DNA of 64,000 nucleotides from Gottschalkiaceae bacterium SANA. GTDB lineage: Bacteria > Bacillota > Clostridia > Tissierellales > GPF-1. Where the stretch lies: positions 2,108,001 through 2,172,000 of the forward strand of contig AP028876.1 in NCBI GenBank assembly GCA_036323355.1, given 5' to 3'. Under the pieces are notes generated by a model. That model saw only the letters and a list, made by a program, of their open reading frames with translations, was not told the DNA's origin and searched no databases. Below are positions 9,367 to 17,559 of this stretch, one piece after another. The first letter of the stretch is position 1; every line of letters starts with the position of its first letter. The position numbers were made by a program, and so were the translations under genes.

Positions 9367-10227
9367 CTATTCGCCAACAACTGGAATGTAATGTTCCGCT
9401 ACAATCTTTTGCCCCTCTGGACTCATGACGAAATCCAAGTATGCTCGAGCCAATTCACTCGTTTCCCCTTTTGTTGCCATATTCAGTGGTCGAGATACGC
9501 CATATACATTTGACTTAATATTTTCCACTGTCGCTTGAGCACCATCAACGAGTAGTGCTTTTACGGTTTCATCAACAATACCCAATGAAATGTAACCGAT
9601 CGCCTGAGACTTGCTTGCGATATTCGCCTTTACTGCGCCGTTGCCTTCAGCAATCAATGCATTTTCAACAACCATGGATCCTTGGTCACCATCCAGTTTC
9701 AAGATCTCTTCAAATGCGCCACGGGTACCGGATCCATCTTCGCGACTAACTACCAAGATTTCTTCATCGGCTCCGCCAACTTCTGACCAGTTTGTTATTT
9801 GACCCATAAAAATCTTTTGAATCTCTTCTTTCGTCAAATCCGAAATGTCATTGCTTGGATGAACAACAAGAGCGATTCCATCAAATGCGATTGCAATGGG
9901 CTCCAGTCCCCAATCCAATTCTTTTTGCTTCAACTGGCGAGAAGCCATTCCAATTTCGCATCCACCCTCATTTAGCATTTTCATGCCAGCCGAAGATCCA
10001 ATACCTTGAACATCCACTCTCGTTTCTGGATACCTCGCTTCAAAAGCATCTGCCAAGGCTTGTGCTGGTGGAGCAACCGTCGTTGATCCCGCTATTGATA
10101 GCGTTCCTGTAAGTGTAGTCTCCGATTCCGCTGGCTTTGAAGTTTCCGATGCTTCTTTTGCCCCGCATCCCGCAAACACCAAAGCCGCCATAACGATTAT
10201 CAATAACATGCTTAAACCTTTTTTCAT
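9367..10227 (-). CDS. pstS: Phosphate-binding lipoprotein PstS
   Basis: Extracytoplasmic phosphate receptor for the Pst importer. A lipoprotein signal (MKKGLSM... lipobox VFAGC, Cys near residue 22) is followed by a Ser/Glu/Thr-rich linker and the PBP domain with phosphate-binding stretches AGSTTVAP and SREDGSGTRGAFEE. ATG at 10227 has GGAGG 9 bases upstream and is preferred to an in-frame start at 10278. First gene of the pst operon, just downstream of a Pho box. The 80 bases to pstC hold a small CCCTC/GAGGG inverted repeat but no terminator. Confidence 0.96.
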   Translation of the reverse strand: MKKGLSMLLIIVMAALVFAGCGAKEASETSKPAESETTLTGTLSIAGSTTVAPPAQALADAFEARYPETRVDVQGIGSSAGMKMLNEGGCEIGMASRQLKQKELDWGLEPIAIAFDGIALVVHPSNDISDLTKEEIQKIFMGQITNWSEVGGADEEILVVSREDGSGTRGAFEEILKLDGDQGSMVVENALIAEGNGAVKANIASKSQAIGYISLGIVDETVKALLVDGAQATVENIKSNVYGVSRPLNMATKGETSELARAYLDFVMSPEGQKIVAEHYIPVVGE

Positions 10228-10297
10228 TTTAATTTCCTCCTCATATTCTGATCCATGCCTTTGTGTTTTCTTCAACATCCTTACTCTACCAAAGCTT

Positions 10298-10336
10298 CGT
10301 TAAGAGAAAATCATCTCCGTGTTAAGTCCATGTAAA
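10298..10336 (-). promoter_or_regulatory. Pho box upstream of pstS
   Basis: The minus strand reads TTTACA-N5-TTAACA (10331-10336 and 10320-10325), then TTAACG at 10298-10303, exactly 22 bases on. These are hexamers on one face of the helix with the 11-base period of Gram-positive PhoP boxes (TTAACA-N5 direct repeats). It lies about 70-110 bases before pstS, next to the terminator of phoR. A weak -10 (TAGAGT) follows. Confidence 0.75.
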
Positions 10337-10365
10337 GAAAAAAAGGAAGCCAAATGGCTTCCTTT
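10337..10365 (-). terminator. Terminator after phoR
   Basis: Perfect stem AAAGGAAGCC/GGCTTCCTTT (10342-10351 with 10356-10365), loop of 4, followed by a T-rich tract on the minus strand; it isolates phoBR from the pst operon. Confidence 0.88.
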
Positions 10366-10387
10366 GCGTAACGATGAATATTCACCT

Positions 10388-12139
10388 CTATATTTCTTTA
10401 ATTGGCAGTTCGATTGTAAAACAAGATCCTTCCCCTTCTTTTGAATCAACAGACACATGACCACCGTAGAGAAGAACGATATTCTTGACAATAGACAAAC
10501 CAAGACCAGTTCCACCCCGTTTTCGTGATCGACCCTTGTCCACCCGGTAAAATCGTTCAAAAATTCGTGCCTGATGTTCCTGACCAAAGCCAATGCCCGT
10601 GTCTGTTACCTGAATAATCACCTTCGTGAAATCGGCCCTAACGAGTAAAGCGACCTTGCCTTCGTCGGTATAGGTAATTGCATTGTCCAACAAATTAATT
10701 AATACCTGTTTGATCCGATCTCGGTTGCCAAAATATGCAAGGGGTTCTCCCTTCCACTGATAATCAAGAGTAATTCCTTTTTCTTGACTCGCCGGCTGCA
10801 ATAGATAAATTGCCTCTTGGCACAAGTCGTTAAGAGAGAAACTTTGCTGACCTGTATCTTGCGCCATAGTTTCGATTTCAGAAAGAGACAAAATATCTTG
10901 TACCAAGATATACAAACGTTCCGATTCTTGATCAATAATATGAAGAAAACGATCCACTTTTTCTGGTTCTTGAATCGCTCCCGTGCGAATCGTTTCAATG
11001 AAGCCGCGAATGGAAGTGATTGGCGTTTTTAATTCATGGCTGACATTCGCGATAAAATCACTTCTCATTTCTTCCAATTTTCGAATGGAAGTAATATCCT
11101 GAACAACAAACAAGACGCCATACAAATCCTCATTTTCATCCAAATAGATGGGATTTGCAAAGAATCGAAGAACCTGTCCCTGCCGAAATTCTCCCTCCTC
11201 TTCCATTTGAATCGACTCACCGCTTTCAACCACTTGCAGAATCATTCGATTCATTGTGTTGGAGCGAAGGACTTGATAAACGGAGTCCTCTACTTCAAGA
11301 TGCTGATTTAACATTTGATTCAAACTTTGATTTTGAAAAAGTACCATTCCGTTTGGATCCACAGCCAATAATCCGTTCACCATAGCGTTCAAACTGGCCT
11401 CTAATTTTGCGTTTTGTCCATGCAATTCTTCCACCGTGGCCTGAAGTTCTGTCGACATTCGATTGAAAGCCTTAATGAAATCTCGCATCTCGTCGTCACT
11501 TTCAATGAGGATCGTGCGACCATAGTTCCCAGCCGAAATTTCTTCAGCTGAATCTGTCAAAGCATGTATGGTTTTTTGATATTGCCGAAACACCACAAGA
11601 GCCAAGAGGGTTACCACCAAAGCACTAAGTAAGATTGCAAAACCCGTATTTCTCCAAACCCGTTCATTCATGCTTCTAAATTCCTTCAAGGGAATCGCAA
11701 GACGCATAATCTTATTTTCGCCCTCTTCCTTAAAAGGAATCGCAACATAATAGAAATCAACTTCTAATGTTTCACTATATCTGCTGGCTTTTCCAATCTC
11801 GGAACGCAAAGCCTGTTGAATCTCTGGTCGAAACAAGTGATTTTCCATCTCCATCGGATTATATTGCGAATCTGCAACCACAATACCAGCTGAATTAATC
11901 ATCGTAATTCGTAGGTCAAGCAGTTCCCCCTGAGTTTCCACAAATTCCTGCGCATCCACCGGTGAAGTTCCTGCTCTTTGCGTTAAATAGAGCTCATTGA
12001 TCACGGTGTTTTGTCGAATCATTTGATTAAATAACTCTTCTTTAAAATAGTCGTCTCCAATTTTCAATGAAAAAAAGCCAGTCAAAAACAAGGAAATGAT
12101 TAAAACAGTCAAATAAATATATAAATATTTTTTCTTCAT
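10388..12139 (-). CDS. phoR: Phosphate-regulon type sensor histidine kinase
   Basis: Membrane kinase that senses phosphate status and phosphorylates its regulator. Order: helix at about 5-25, extracellular domain, second helix at about 170-192, HAMP (DEMRDFIKAFNRMS), PAS domain at about 250-345, HisKA with SHELKTPITS (His near 367), HATPase_c with NLLDNAITYT and GGTGLGLSIV. 583 residues, typical for PhoR/ResE-like kinases. The ATG overlaps the regulator's stop (ATGA), so the two are coupled. The Pho assignment comes from the adjacent pst genes and Pho box. Confidence 0.9.
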   Translation of the reverse strand: MKKKYLYIYLTVLIISLFLTGFFSLKIGDDYFKEELFNQMIRQNTVINELYLTQRAGTSPVDAQEFVETQGELLDLRITMINSAGIVVADSQYNPMEMENHLFRPEIQQALRSEIGKASRYSETLEVDFYYVAIPFKEEGENKIMRLAIPLKEFRSMNERVWRNTGFAILLSALVVTLLALVVFRQYQKTIHALTDSAEEISAGNYGRTILIESDDEMRDFIKAFNRMSTELQATVEELHGQNAKLEASLNAMVNGLLAVDPNGMVLFQNQSLNQMLNQHLEVEDSVYQVLRSNTMNRMILQVVESGESIQMEEEGEFRQGQVLRFFANPIYLDENEDLYGVLFVVQDITSIRKLEEMRSDFIANVSHELKTPITSIRGFIETIRTGAIQEPEKVDRFLHIIDQESERLYILVQDILSLSEIETMAQDTGQQSFSLNDLCQEAIYLLQPASQEKGITLDYQWKGEPLAYFGNRDRIKQVLINLLDNAITYTDEGKVALLVRADFTKVIIQVTDTGIGFGQEHQARIFERFYRVDKGRSRKRGGTGLGLSIVKNIVLLYGGHVSVDSKEGEGSCFTIELPIKEI

Positions 12140-12834
12140 TTTCCCATTTCCCGAAATTTATATCCCAACCCACGAACCGTTAAAATGTACGCAGGGTTTT
12201 TATCGTCATCTTCAATCTTCTTTCGAAGCTGACGAATATGCACATCCACCGTTCGTGTTTCTCCAACAAAATCATAGCCCCATATTTTTTGCAAAAGAAG
12301 GTCCCGCGAAAAGACACGCCCCGGTTTACTCGATAACAAAGCAATCAATTCAAACTCCTTTAAGGAAAGTGCCACTTCTTGCTTGTTTTTCATCAGGGTT
12401 CGATTGGCGCGATTGATTTCAAGGTCCCAAAGCCGCGAGATCTCTCCATTTTCTTCTTTCACGCTATTTCGCCTTAAAGCCGCTTTCACCCTTGCTAAAA
12501 ATTCGCGTACACGAAAGGGCTTTCCAATATAATCGTCCGCACCCATCTCCAATCCCAAAACAGCATCGATTTCTTCATTCCTGGCCGTCAACATCAAAAC
12601 CGGGAGATTCACCGTTCTTGGGTTTTTCCGAATGGTCCTAAGAACCTCTAGCCCATCCATTTGAGGGAGCATATAATCCAGTACCACTAAGGCAACTTGA
12701 TCATTTAGTTGTATAAGGGCTTCCTCCCCGGTTTCCGCTTCCACCACCTCATAGCCCGCGCTTTCTAAATTCACGCGAAGAAGTTCGCGAATATGTTCTT
12801 CATCATCTACAATAAGAATCTTTTCTTTCGCCAT
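12136..12834 (-). CDS. phoB: OmpR/PhoB-family response regulator
   Basis: DNA-binding regulator (PhoP/PhoB type). Receiver domain with the phospho-acceptor in VLDYMLPQMDG near residue 53, conserved acidic DDEEH pair and Lys of GKPF; C-terminal winged helix with TRTVDVHIRQLRKKIE. GGAGG precedes the ATG. First gene of the two-gene phoB-phoR unit. Confidence 0.93.
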   Translation of the reverse strand: MAKEKILIVDDEEHIRELLRVNLESAGYEVVEAETGEEALIQLNDQVALVVLDYMLPQMDGLEVLRTIRKNPRTVNLPVLMLTARNEEIDAVLGLEMGADDYIGKPFRVREFLARVKAALRRNSVKEENGEISRLWDLEINRANRTLMKNKQEVALSLKEFELIALLSSKPGRVFSRDLLLQKIWGYDFVGETRTVDVHIRQLRKKIEDDDKNPAYILTVRGLGYKFREMGK

Positions 12835-12922
12835 TGATTCCTCCTGTTTTTTGGTTTTATCATCAATTAATTATAGCATACGGCTACTTTTTTCCATGCT
12901 TTCTAAAAAAACTTTACAAGAA

Positions 12923-12948
12923 AATAACGCAGAGAACTCTGCGTTATT
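12923..12948 (-). terminator. Terminator at the end of the zinc-type binding protein gene
   Basis: Perfect inverted repeat AATAACGCAGAG / CTCTGCGTTATT around a 2-base centre; it overlaps the stop codon region of the metal-binding lipoprotein and is followed by TTTTCTT on the minus strand. Confidence 0.85.
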
Positions 12949-13852
12949 CCATGCTCTTCAGCAATTCTTCTCCAATTTCCTTCATCCCGCTCAAATAGTC
13001 TTCTTTTAGAATAGAGAGAGAGACCAAGTCACCATTCAATTCTTCTGCAATGGTTTTCGCTTGATTTTCATCAAACTCTTCTTGATAAAATACCGTTCGA
13101 ATGTCCTTTGCCTTGGCCTCGTCAATGACTTCAATTAAATGAGAAGGCGTTGCGCTCTTCCCATCCTCTTCAATCACCATCATTTCCAATCCATACTCAT
13201 CGGCAAAATAACCAAGGGATGGATGAAACAATAAAAAATGGTGCCTGGGTGCTTTTGAAAATCTAGCTTTCAAATCCTGATCCAATTCTTCCAGGCTGGC
13301 TAAGTAGGCCTCAGAGCGATTATGATAACTCTCTTTTTCATCCGGGTTGATGATACTTAGCTCTTCGGTGATTTGTTGAATCATAAGCTTGGTTCTGGGA
13401 ATTGATAGCCAAATGTGAGGATCGCGGCCTGCATGATCATGATCTTCGACTTCTTCGACTTCTTCGTTTCCATGTCCATGGTCCATCATCATGCGATCCG
13501 GATAGACTTCCGATACCGCTTGATCCAATCGAATGACCCGTTGGTCTCCTTCGGGGTAAAGGCGAGTCAAAAATCCATCTGTTTCCGCGCCAACACCAAC
13601 CGCAAAATATCGATCCATCTTTTCCAAGACCAGCAATTGTCTGGTTGTTGGCTCATAATTGGCCGGACTATTTCCTGGTGGGATCATCACCTGAACCTGT
13701 ACCGAATCCCCACCTATGGTTTCCACCCATTCTTTCATGGGAGAAATGCCAACAACTATCAACTTTTTATTTTGATCAATCGCTTCTTCTGACGCGCATC
13801 CTGAAAGCAATACACCAGCGATAAGAATCAGTACGACCCAAATTTTCTTCAT
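12944..13852 (-). CDS. Zinc/manganese-type ABC transporter substrate-binding lipoprotein
   Basis: Cluster A-I (ZnuA/AdcA-like) metal receptor anchored outside the membrane. Lipobox LLSGC with Cys near residue 19; a His/Asp/Glu-rich loop with DHGHG and DHDHAG at about 125-145, typical of zinc-binding members; HIWLS with a metal-ligand His; and a second ligand region FHPSLGYFADEYG. GGAGG before the ATG. No ABC permease or ATPase lies beside it, so it must use a transporter encoded elsewhere or serve as a metal chaperone. A Zn specificity is inferred from the His-rich loop only. Confidence 0.88.
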   Translation of the reverse strand: MKKIWVVLILIAGVLLSGCASEEAIDQNKKLIVVGISPMKEWVETIGGDSVQVQVMIPPGNSPANYEPTTRQLLVLEKMDRYFAVGVGAETDGFLTRLYPEGDQRVIRLDQAVSEVYPDRMMMDHGHGNEEVEEVEDHDHAGRDPHIWLSIPRTKLMIQQITEELSIINPDEKESYHNRSEAYLASLEELDQDLKARFSKAPRHHFLLFHPSLGYFADEYGLEMMVIEEDGKSATPSHLIEVIDEAKAKDIRTVFYQEEFDENQAKTIAEELNGDLVSLSILKEDYLSGMKEIGEELLKSME

Positions 13853-13901
13853 TTTGTCTACCTCCTTGTTGTATTTTGTATCATACCACGAAAAAAGGAC
13901 T

Positions 13902-14192
13902 CTAAACTGAGTCCTCTTGTCTTTTTAAAACTGTTGTATATCCTTGTCCATATTTCAGACATCTGCTTACTCGACTGATTGTCGTCGAAGAAGCCCCTGT
14001 ATCATTTTCCACTTCATGGAATGTTGCTCCATCATATAATAACTTTGCTATTTCAAACCGTTGAGCCATGGCCATTAATTCATTGATTGTACAAACATCA
14101 TCAAAAAACGCATGACACTCTTCCAGGTTCTTCAATTTAAGAATGGCGGAAAATAAAATTTCCTTTTGTTCTTTTGTCAAAGTCTGATGCAC
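13902..14192 (-). CDS. YerC/YecD-type TrpR-related DNA-binding protein
   Basis: A 96-residue TrpR-fold protein of the YerC/YecD family. The helix-turn-helix reads EVENDTGASSTTISRVSRCL at about 60-80, and the N-terminal helices match family members. In other Firmicutes these are small repressors of unclear ligand. Starts with GTG at 14192 with GGGAGG about 8 bases upstream. Located 31 bases downstream of the GH13 gene, so it may be cotranscribed with it. Confidence 0.85.
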   Translation of the reverse strand: MHQTLTKEQKEILFSAILKLKNLEECHAFFDDVCTINELMAMAQRFEIAKLLYDGATFHEVENDTGASSTTISRVSRCLKYGQGYTTVLKRQEDSV

Positions 14193-14223
14193 AATACATC
14201 CCTCCCTATACTGCTATTTTACT

Positions 14224-15513
14224 TTACTGCAATGGGGTTGTAAAGTCCTTCTTGACGATGAAACGAATCGGTTCCGCCTGTAGACTCAGTGTGCCCTTTA
14301 CAAGTTCAATCGCTTGATTCGTATACAGATCTTCAAGGTGTCCAGAAACCGGGTACGGCAAGGTGATTTTTCCTATCTTTTGCTCCAGATTAAAAACACC
14401 AATTTCGATTTTCTCTTCTGATTCTTTCATCAAAACACAAATACCTTGAATATCCACCGAAACAAACCGAATGGCACCTGCTAACGAATTGCTTTCAATC
14501 ATTGTCAATTTCTTAAACCAAGCCTCGCCCTCATCCCAAACCCGTTCCCATGGAATGGGGTCTCGATCAAAGAGTGTCGGTTGATGGGTGGCGCCTCTTT
14601 CTTCACCAGCATAAATCAAGGAGTCTCCTGGAAGCATCCAATGAAAAGCCAGCCAATTCTTCCTCCGATTTAAATCTGGTAACAAATATGCCGCGCGAGG
14701 CTGATCATGGTTTTCTAAAAACCGAAGTTTCCTTGCTCCAGTCGGATTTTTAGCCCCCTGACGACTTAGTGCATCTAGGTAGGTTGACAAATCGTTCTTC
14801 CCATTAAAATATCCCTCAAAGGCATGGTGAATATCATAGTCATACGTGATATCAAAAGCCTGATAGAGTTCCGCGTCTGATGCAGCATAAAACCCTCGGT
14901 TCCGCACCTCTTGCAGAAAATGAGCATGCACCGATTCGGCCAGCCAAAGGGTCCCCTTTTCAACCCGATCGACTTGCTCTTTCGCTTTTAACCAAAAAGA
15001 AACCGGCACAAGGCTCGCCACATCACATCGAAATCCGTCAACACCCATCTTTCTCCAGTAACAAAGGATGTCTATCAATTCTTCCTGCAAGTCAAGATTC
15101 TGAAAATCCAGATCAATAATATCCGACCAGTCCGCAATTTTATTTCCAAATCGATTCTCTGGAGTTCGATAATAGTACTCGGGATGATTATGTGTGAAAA
15201 TCGCATCATGAGACGTATGATTATAGACCACATCAATCATGCACTTCATACCCTCACTGTGAATCGCAGCCAATAAGACTTGGAAATCATCCAAGCTTCC
15301 AAGTTCTGGATTAATTTTTCGATAATCGCTGATGCTGTAAGGCGAACCCAAGATCCCTTTACGATTCACTTTCCCGATTGGATGAATAGGCATCAACCAG
15401 ACAACATCAACGCCTAGTTCTTTAATTCGTTCTAGATCTGGAATCAGCGCCTCAAAATTTCCCTCTTTTGAATGATTGCGCACAAAGACTTCATAAATAA
15501 TTGTTTTATCCAT
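14224..15513 (-). CDS. GH13 family alpha-glycosidase (cytoplasmic)
   Basis: Alpha-amylase superfamily enzyme acting on alpha-glucans or alpha-glucosides inside the cell (no signal peptide). The four GH13 regions are visible: DVVYNHTS near residue 95, DGFRCDVA (nucleophile Asp) near 180, WLAES (acid Glu) near 212, and FLENHDQPR (stabilising Asp) near 280. A C-terminal beta domain follows. ATG at 15513 has GGAGG 6 bases upstream; the GTG one codon earlier is less likely. 429 residues, shorter than most amylases, like oligosaccharide-acting members. A LacI/CcpA-like palindrome lies about 110 bases upstream. Confidence 0.88.
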   Translation of the reverse strand: MDKTIIYEVFVRNHSKEGNFEALIPDLERIKELGVDVVWLMPIHPIGKVNRKGILGSPYSISDYRKINPELGSLDDFQVLLAAIHSEGMKCMIDVVYNHTSHDAIFTHNHPEYYYRTPENRFGNKIADWSDIIDLDFQNLDLQEELIDILCYWRKMGVDGFRCDVASLVPVSFWLKAKEQVDRVEKGTLWLAESVHAHFLQEVRNRGFYAASDAELYQAFDITYDYDIHHAFEGYFNGKNDLSTYLDALSRQGAKNPTGARKLRFLENHDQPRAAYLLPDLNRRKNWLAFHWMLPGDSLIYAGEERGATHQPTLFDRDPIPWERVWDEGEAWFKKLTMIESNSLAGAIRFVSVDIQGICVLMKESEEKIEIGVFNLEQKIGKITLPYPVSGHLEDLYTNQAIELVKGTLSLQAEPIRFIVKKDFTTPLQ

Positions 15514-15621
15514 CACCCACCTCCAAATTCATCCTAGCAGAAATTCCAAATCAACGCAATCGGTTGCATTCGTTTTATCTACAAATTTATTCAACTCACC
15601 AAACATTATTGCCTATTCACG

Positions 15622-15635
15622 GGAAAACGCTTCCA
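15622..15635. promoter_or_regulatory. cre-like / LacI-family operator candidate
   Basis: GGAAAACGCTTCCA matches the catabolite-responsive element consensus (TGAAANCGNTTTCA type, central CG) at nearly all positions. It lies in the intergenic region between the divergent GH13 gene and the PsiE-like gene, so CcpA or another LacI-family repressor could control either. Confidence 0.5.
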
Positions 15636-15686
15636 TTTTTTTCATGCTCATGATATGATTAAAAAAATAAATTTAGGAGGCTCCGA

Positions 15687-16316
15687 TTGAAACAAAAACT
15701 ACGACATCAAATTGCTAAAATTGCAAGTTATACAGAAATTTTTGTTGCCGGTATTACCCTGATTGCGATCGTCCTCTATGCCGTTATGCTTTTATGTGAG
15801 TTGCCCGCCTTTAGTTTGACCTTAAGTGGCGCATCGACACAACTGCCTTTAGATAAGTTCTTAGGTGAGATCCTCCAAGTGGTCATCGCTATCGAATTTG
15901 TCAAAATGCTTGCTAAGCATACACCTGAATCAGTTATCGAGGTCCTTCTCTTTGCCATTGCCCGAAAACTAATTGTCGACCATACCATCGACGCGCTGCA
16001 ATTGCTGATAGGCGTAGCTGCCATCGCCATTCTTTTCGCCATTCGAAAGTACTTGAACGTAACCGCAAGAGAAAGTGAAGACGGTATGCTAATTAGCGGT
16101 GGATCGTCATTAAAACATGCCTTTGATGTTTGTAATGGGGATCTGAATATTGATGAATCCATTCATGGAGACACCCTTGCTGGTATGATTCATAATTACG
16201 CAAAAGATCACGGAGATAAAATTACTGTCGGATACACAGTTAAAGTTGGAGATGTCCACTTTGAAGTCTATTCAATGGACAGTGGATTAATCAAATTGGT
16301 TCAAATCATTAAATAA
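15687..16316 (+). CDS. PsiE-like membrane protein with C-terminal CorC/HlyC-type domain
   Basis: A 209-residue membrane protein. Residues about 1-125 hold four hydrophobic segments resembling the PsiE (phosphate-starvation-inducible E) family, including a conserved ARKLIVDH stretch. Residues about 150-209 (DTLAGMIHNYAKDHGDKI, then a Val-rich FEVYSMDSGLIKLVQI end) resemble the CorC_HlyC transporter-associated domain, a small cytoplasmic module found at the ends of CorC-type and some cation/antiporter proteins. The start is TTG at 15687 with AGGAGG 6 bases before; no better ATG exists. It stands alone between two terminated units. The function is unknown; control or formation of an ion pathway is only an inference. 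Confidence 0.7.
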   Translation: MKQKLRHQIAKIASYTEIFVAGITLIAIVLYAVMLLCELPAFSLTLSGASTQLPLDKFLGEILQVVIAIEFVKMLAKHTPESVIEVLLFAIARKLIVDHTIDALQLLIGVAAIAILFAIRKYLNVTARESEDGMLISGGSSLKHAFDVCNGDLNIDESIHGDTLAGMIHNYAKDHGDKITVGYTVKVGDVHFEVYSMDSGLIKLVQIIK

Positions 16317-16331
16317 ATTAGCACTATATAC

Positions 16332-16363
16332 AAAAAAAGATCTCCAAAAGGAGATCTTTTTTT
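16332..16363. terminator. Bidirectional terminator
   Basis: Stem AAAGATCTCC/GGAGATCTTT extended by A and T runs on both sides, between the converging PsiE-like gene and pfkA. Confidence 0.9.
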
Positions 16364-16377
16364 CTTTTACGTATCCC

Positions 16378-17493
16378 TTACTCGTCACCAAATCCAATGC
16401 CAATTCGACGAGCCGTTTTAAGCAAATCACTATCCAAGGCGACACCTTTTCGATTTGAACTAGGTGCACCAATCGCTGTATCCTTGCCTGCAACTTCATC
16501 CAAATCCACTGTTGTCAATTTATTGTCTTTCATGGCAACCATCACGTTAAAGGTTCCCTGCATGGCCAATTCAACAGCTGTTGAACCATATAAAGTTGAC
16601 AAAACTCTATCATATGCCGTTGGCGATCCACCACGCTGCATATATCCCAATACCGTTGCACGAGTCTCCATGCCAGTTCGTTTTTCAATCTCTTCAGCAA
16701 CCTGATTGCCAACTCCGCCCAATCGGATTTGATCGGGACTGTCTTCAACAATTTTTTTCACGTAAACATCTCCACCAATTGGCTTTGCGCCCTCGGCTAC
16801 AACCACGATCGAGAAGTTACGTCCACGGCTTCTTCGCTTGTTAATTTTTTCAACAACTTTTTCTATATCGTATGGAATCTCGGGAATCAAGATTACATCT
16901 GCACCGCCGGCAACGCCAGATTCCAAAGCAATAAATCCAGAATCACGTCCCATAACTTCCAAAATCAATACACGGTCATGAGATGCAGCTGTTGTATGAA
17001 GCTTATCAATAGCTTCTGTTGCAGTTGTTACTGCTGAATTAAAACCAAATGTAATGTCAGTTCCAACAATATCATTGTCAATTGTTTTTGGAACACCAAT
17101 TACATTGATTCCCTTCAAGCCATAATCGCGAGCCGATTTCAAAGAACCGTCCCCACCAATTACGATCAAACAATCAATTCCCATTTCTTTCATTCGATCT
17201 GCACATTCTTCTGACTTGTCCACATAAATAATGCTTCCGTCTTCTTGCTTCTCTGGAATAGCAAATGTATTTGTTTTGTTGGACGCACCCAAAATCGTCC
17301 CACCACGATGAATCAACCCTGATGTATTGTCACGATTTAAGTTCATTACATCGCCTTCCAGCAATCCTTTGTATCCGTCTCGAAATCCTACAACTTCGAT
17401 TCCATTATTCAACGCCGTTTTCATAATTCCGCGAAGAACAACATTCAGCCCCGGGCAATCCCCGCCGGCCGTTAACACCCCAATTTTTTTCAT
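16378..17493 (-). CDS. pfkA: 6-phosphofructokinase
   Basis: Phosphorylates fructose 6-phosphate to the 1,6-bisphosphate in glycolysis. GGDCPGLN at the N-terminus, the phosphate-donor loop VIGGDGSLKSA near residue 100, PKTIDND active-site loop and EVMGRDSGFIALE substrate stretch are present. Gly after GGD (GGDG rather than GGDD) indicates ATP, while the Lys of PKTIDND is shared with PPi-type and 'group III' enzymes, so the donor should be regarded as probably ATP. ATG at 17493 is chosen (371 residues) with AGGGG about 10 bases before; a GTG lies three codons upstream. Confidence 0.93.
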   Translation of the reverse strand: MKKIGVLTAGGDCPGLNVVLRGIMKTALNNGIEVVGFRDGYKGLLEGDVMNLNRDNTSGLIHRGGTILGASNKTNTFAIPEKQEDGSIIYVDKSEECADRMKEMGIDCLIVIGGDGSLKSARDYGLKGINVIGVPKTIDNDIVGTDITFGFNSAVTTATEAIDKLHTTAASHDRVLILEVMGRDSGFIALESGVAGGADVILIPEIPYDIEKVVEKINKRRSRGRNFSIVVVAEGAKPIGGDVYVKKIVEDSPDQIRLGGVGNQVAEEIEKRTGMETRATVLGYMQRGGSPTAYDRVLSTLYGSTAVELAMQGTFNVMVAMKDNKLTTVDLDEVAGKDTAIGAPSSNRKGVALDSDLLKTARRIGIGFGDE

Positions 17494-17559
17494 TATATAC
17501 ACACCCCTCTAAACTTTTACAATGGTATTTTATCATATGTTGAATGCCGCTTACAAGCG

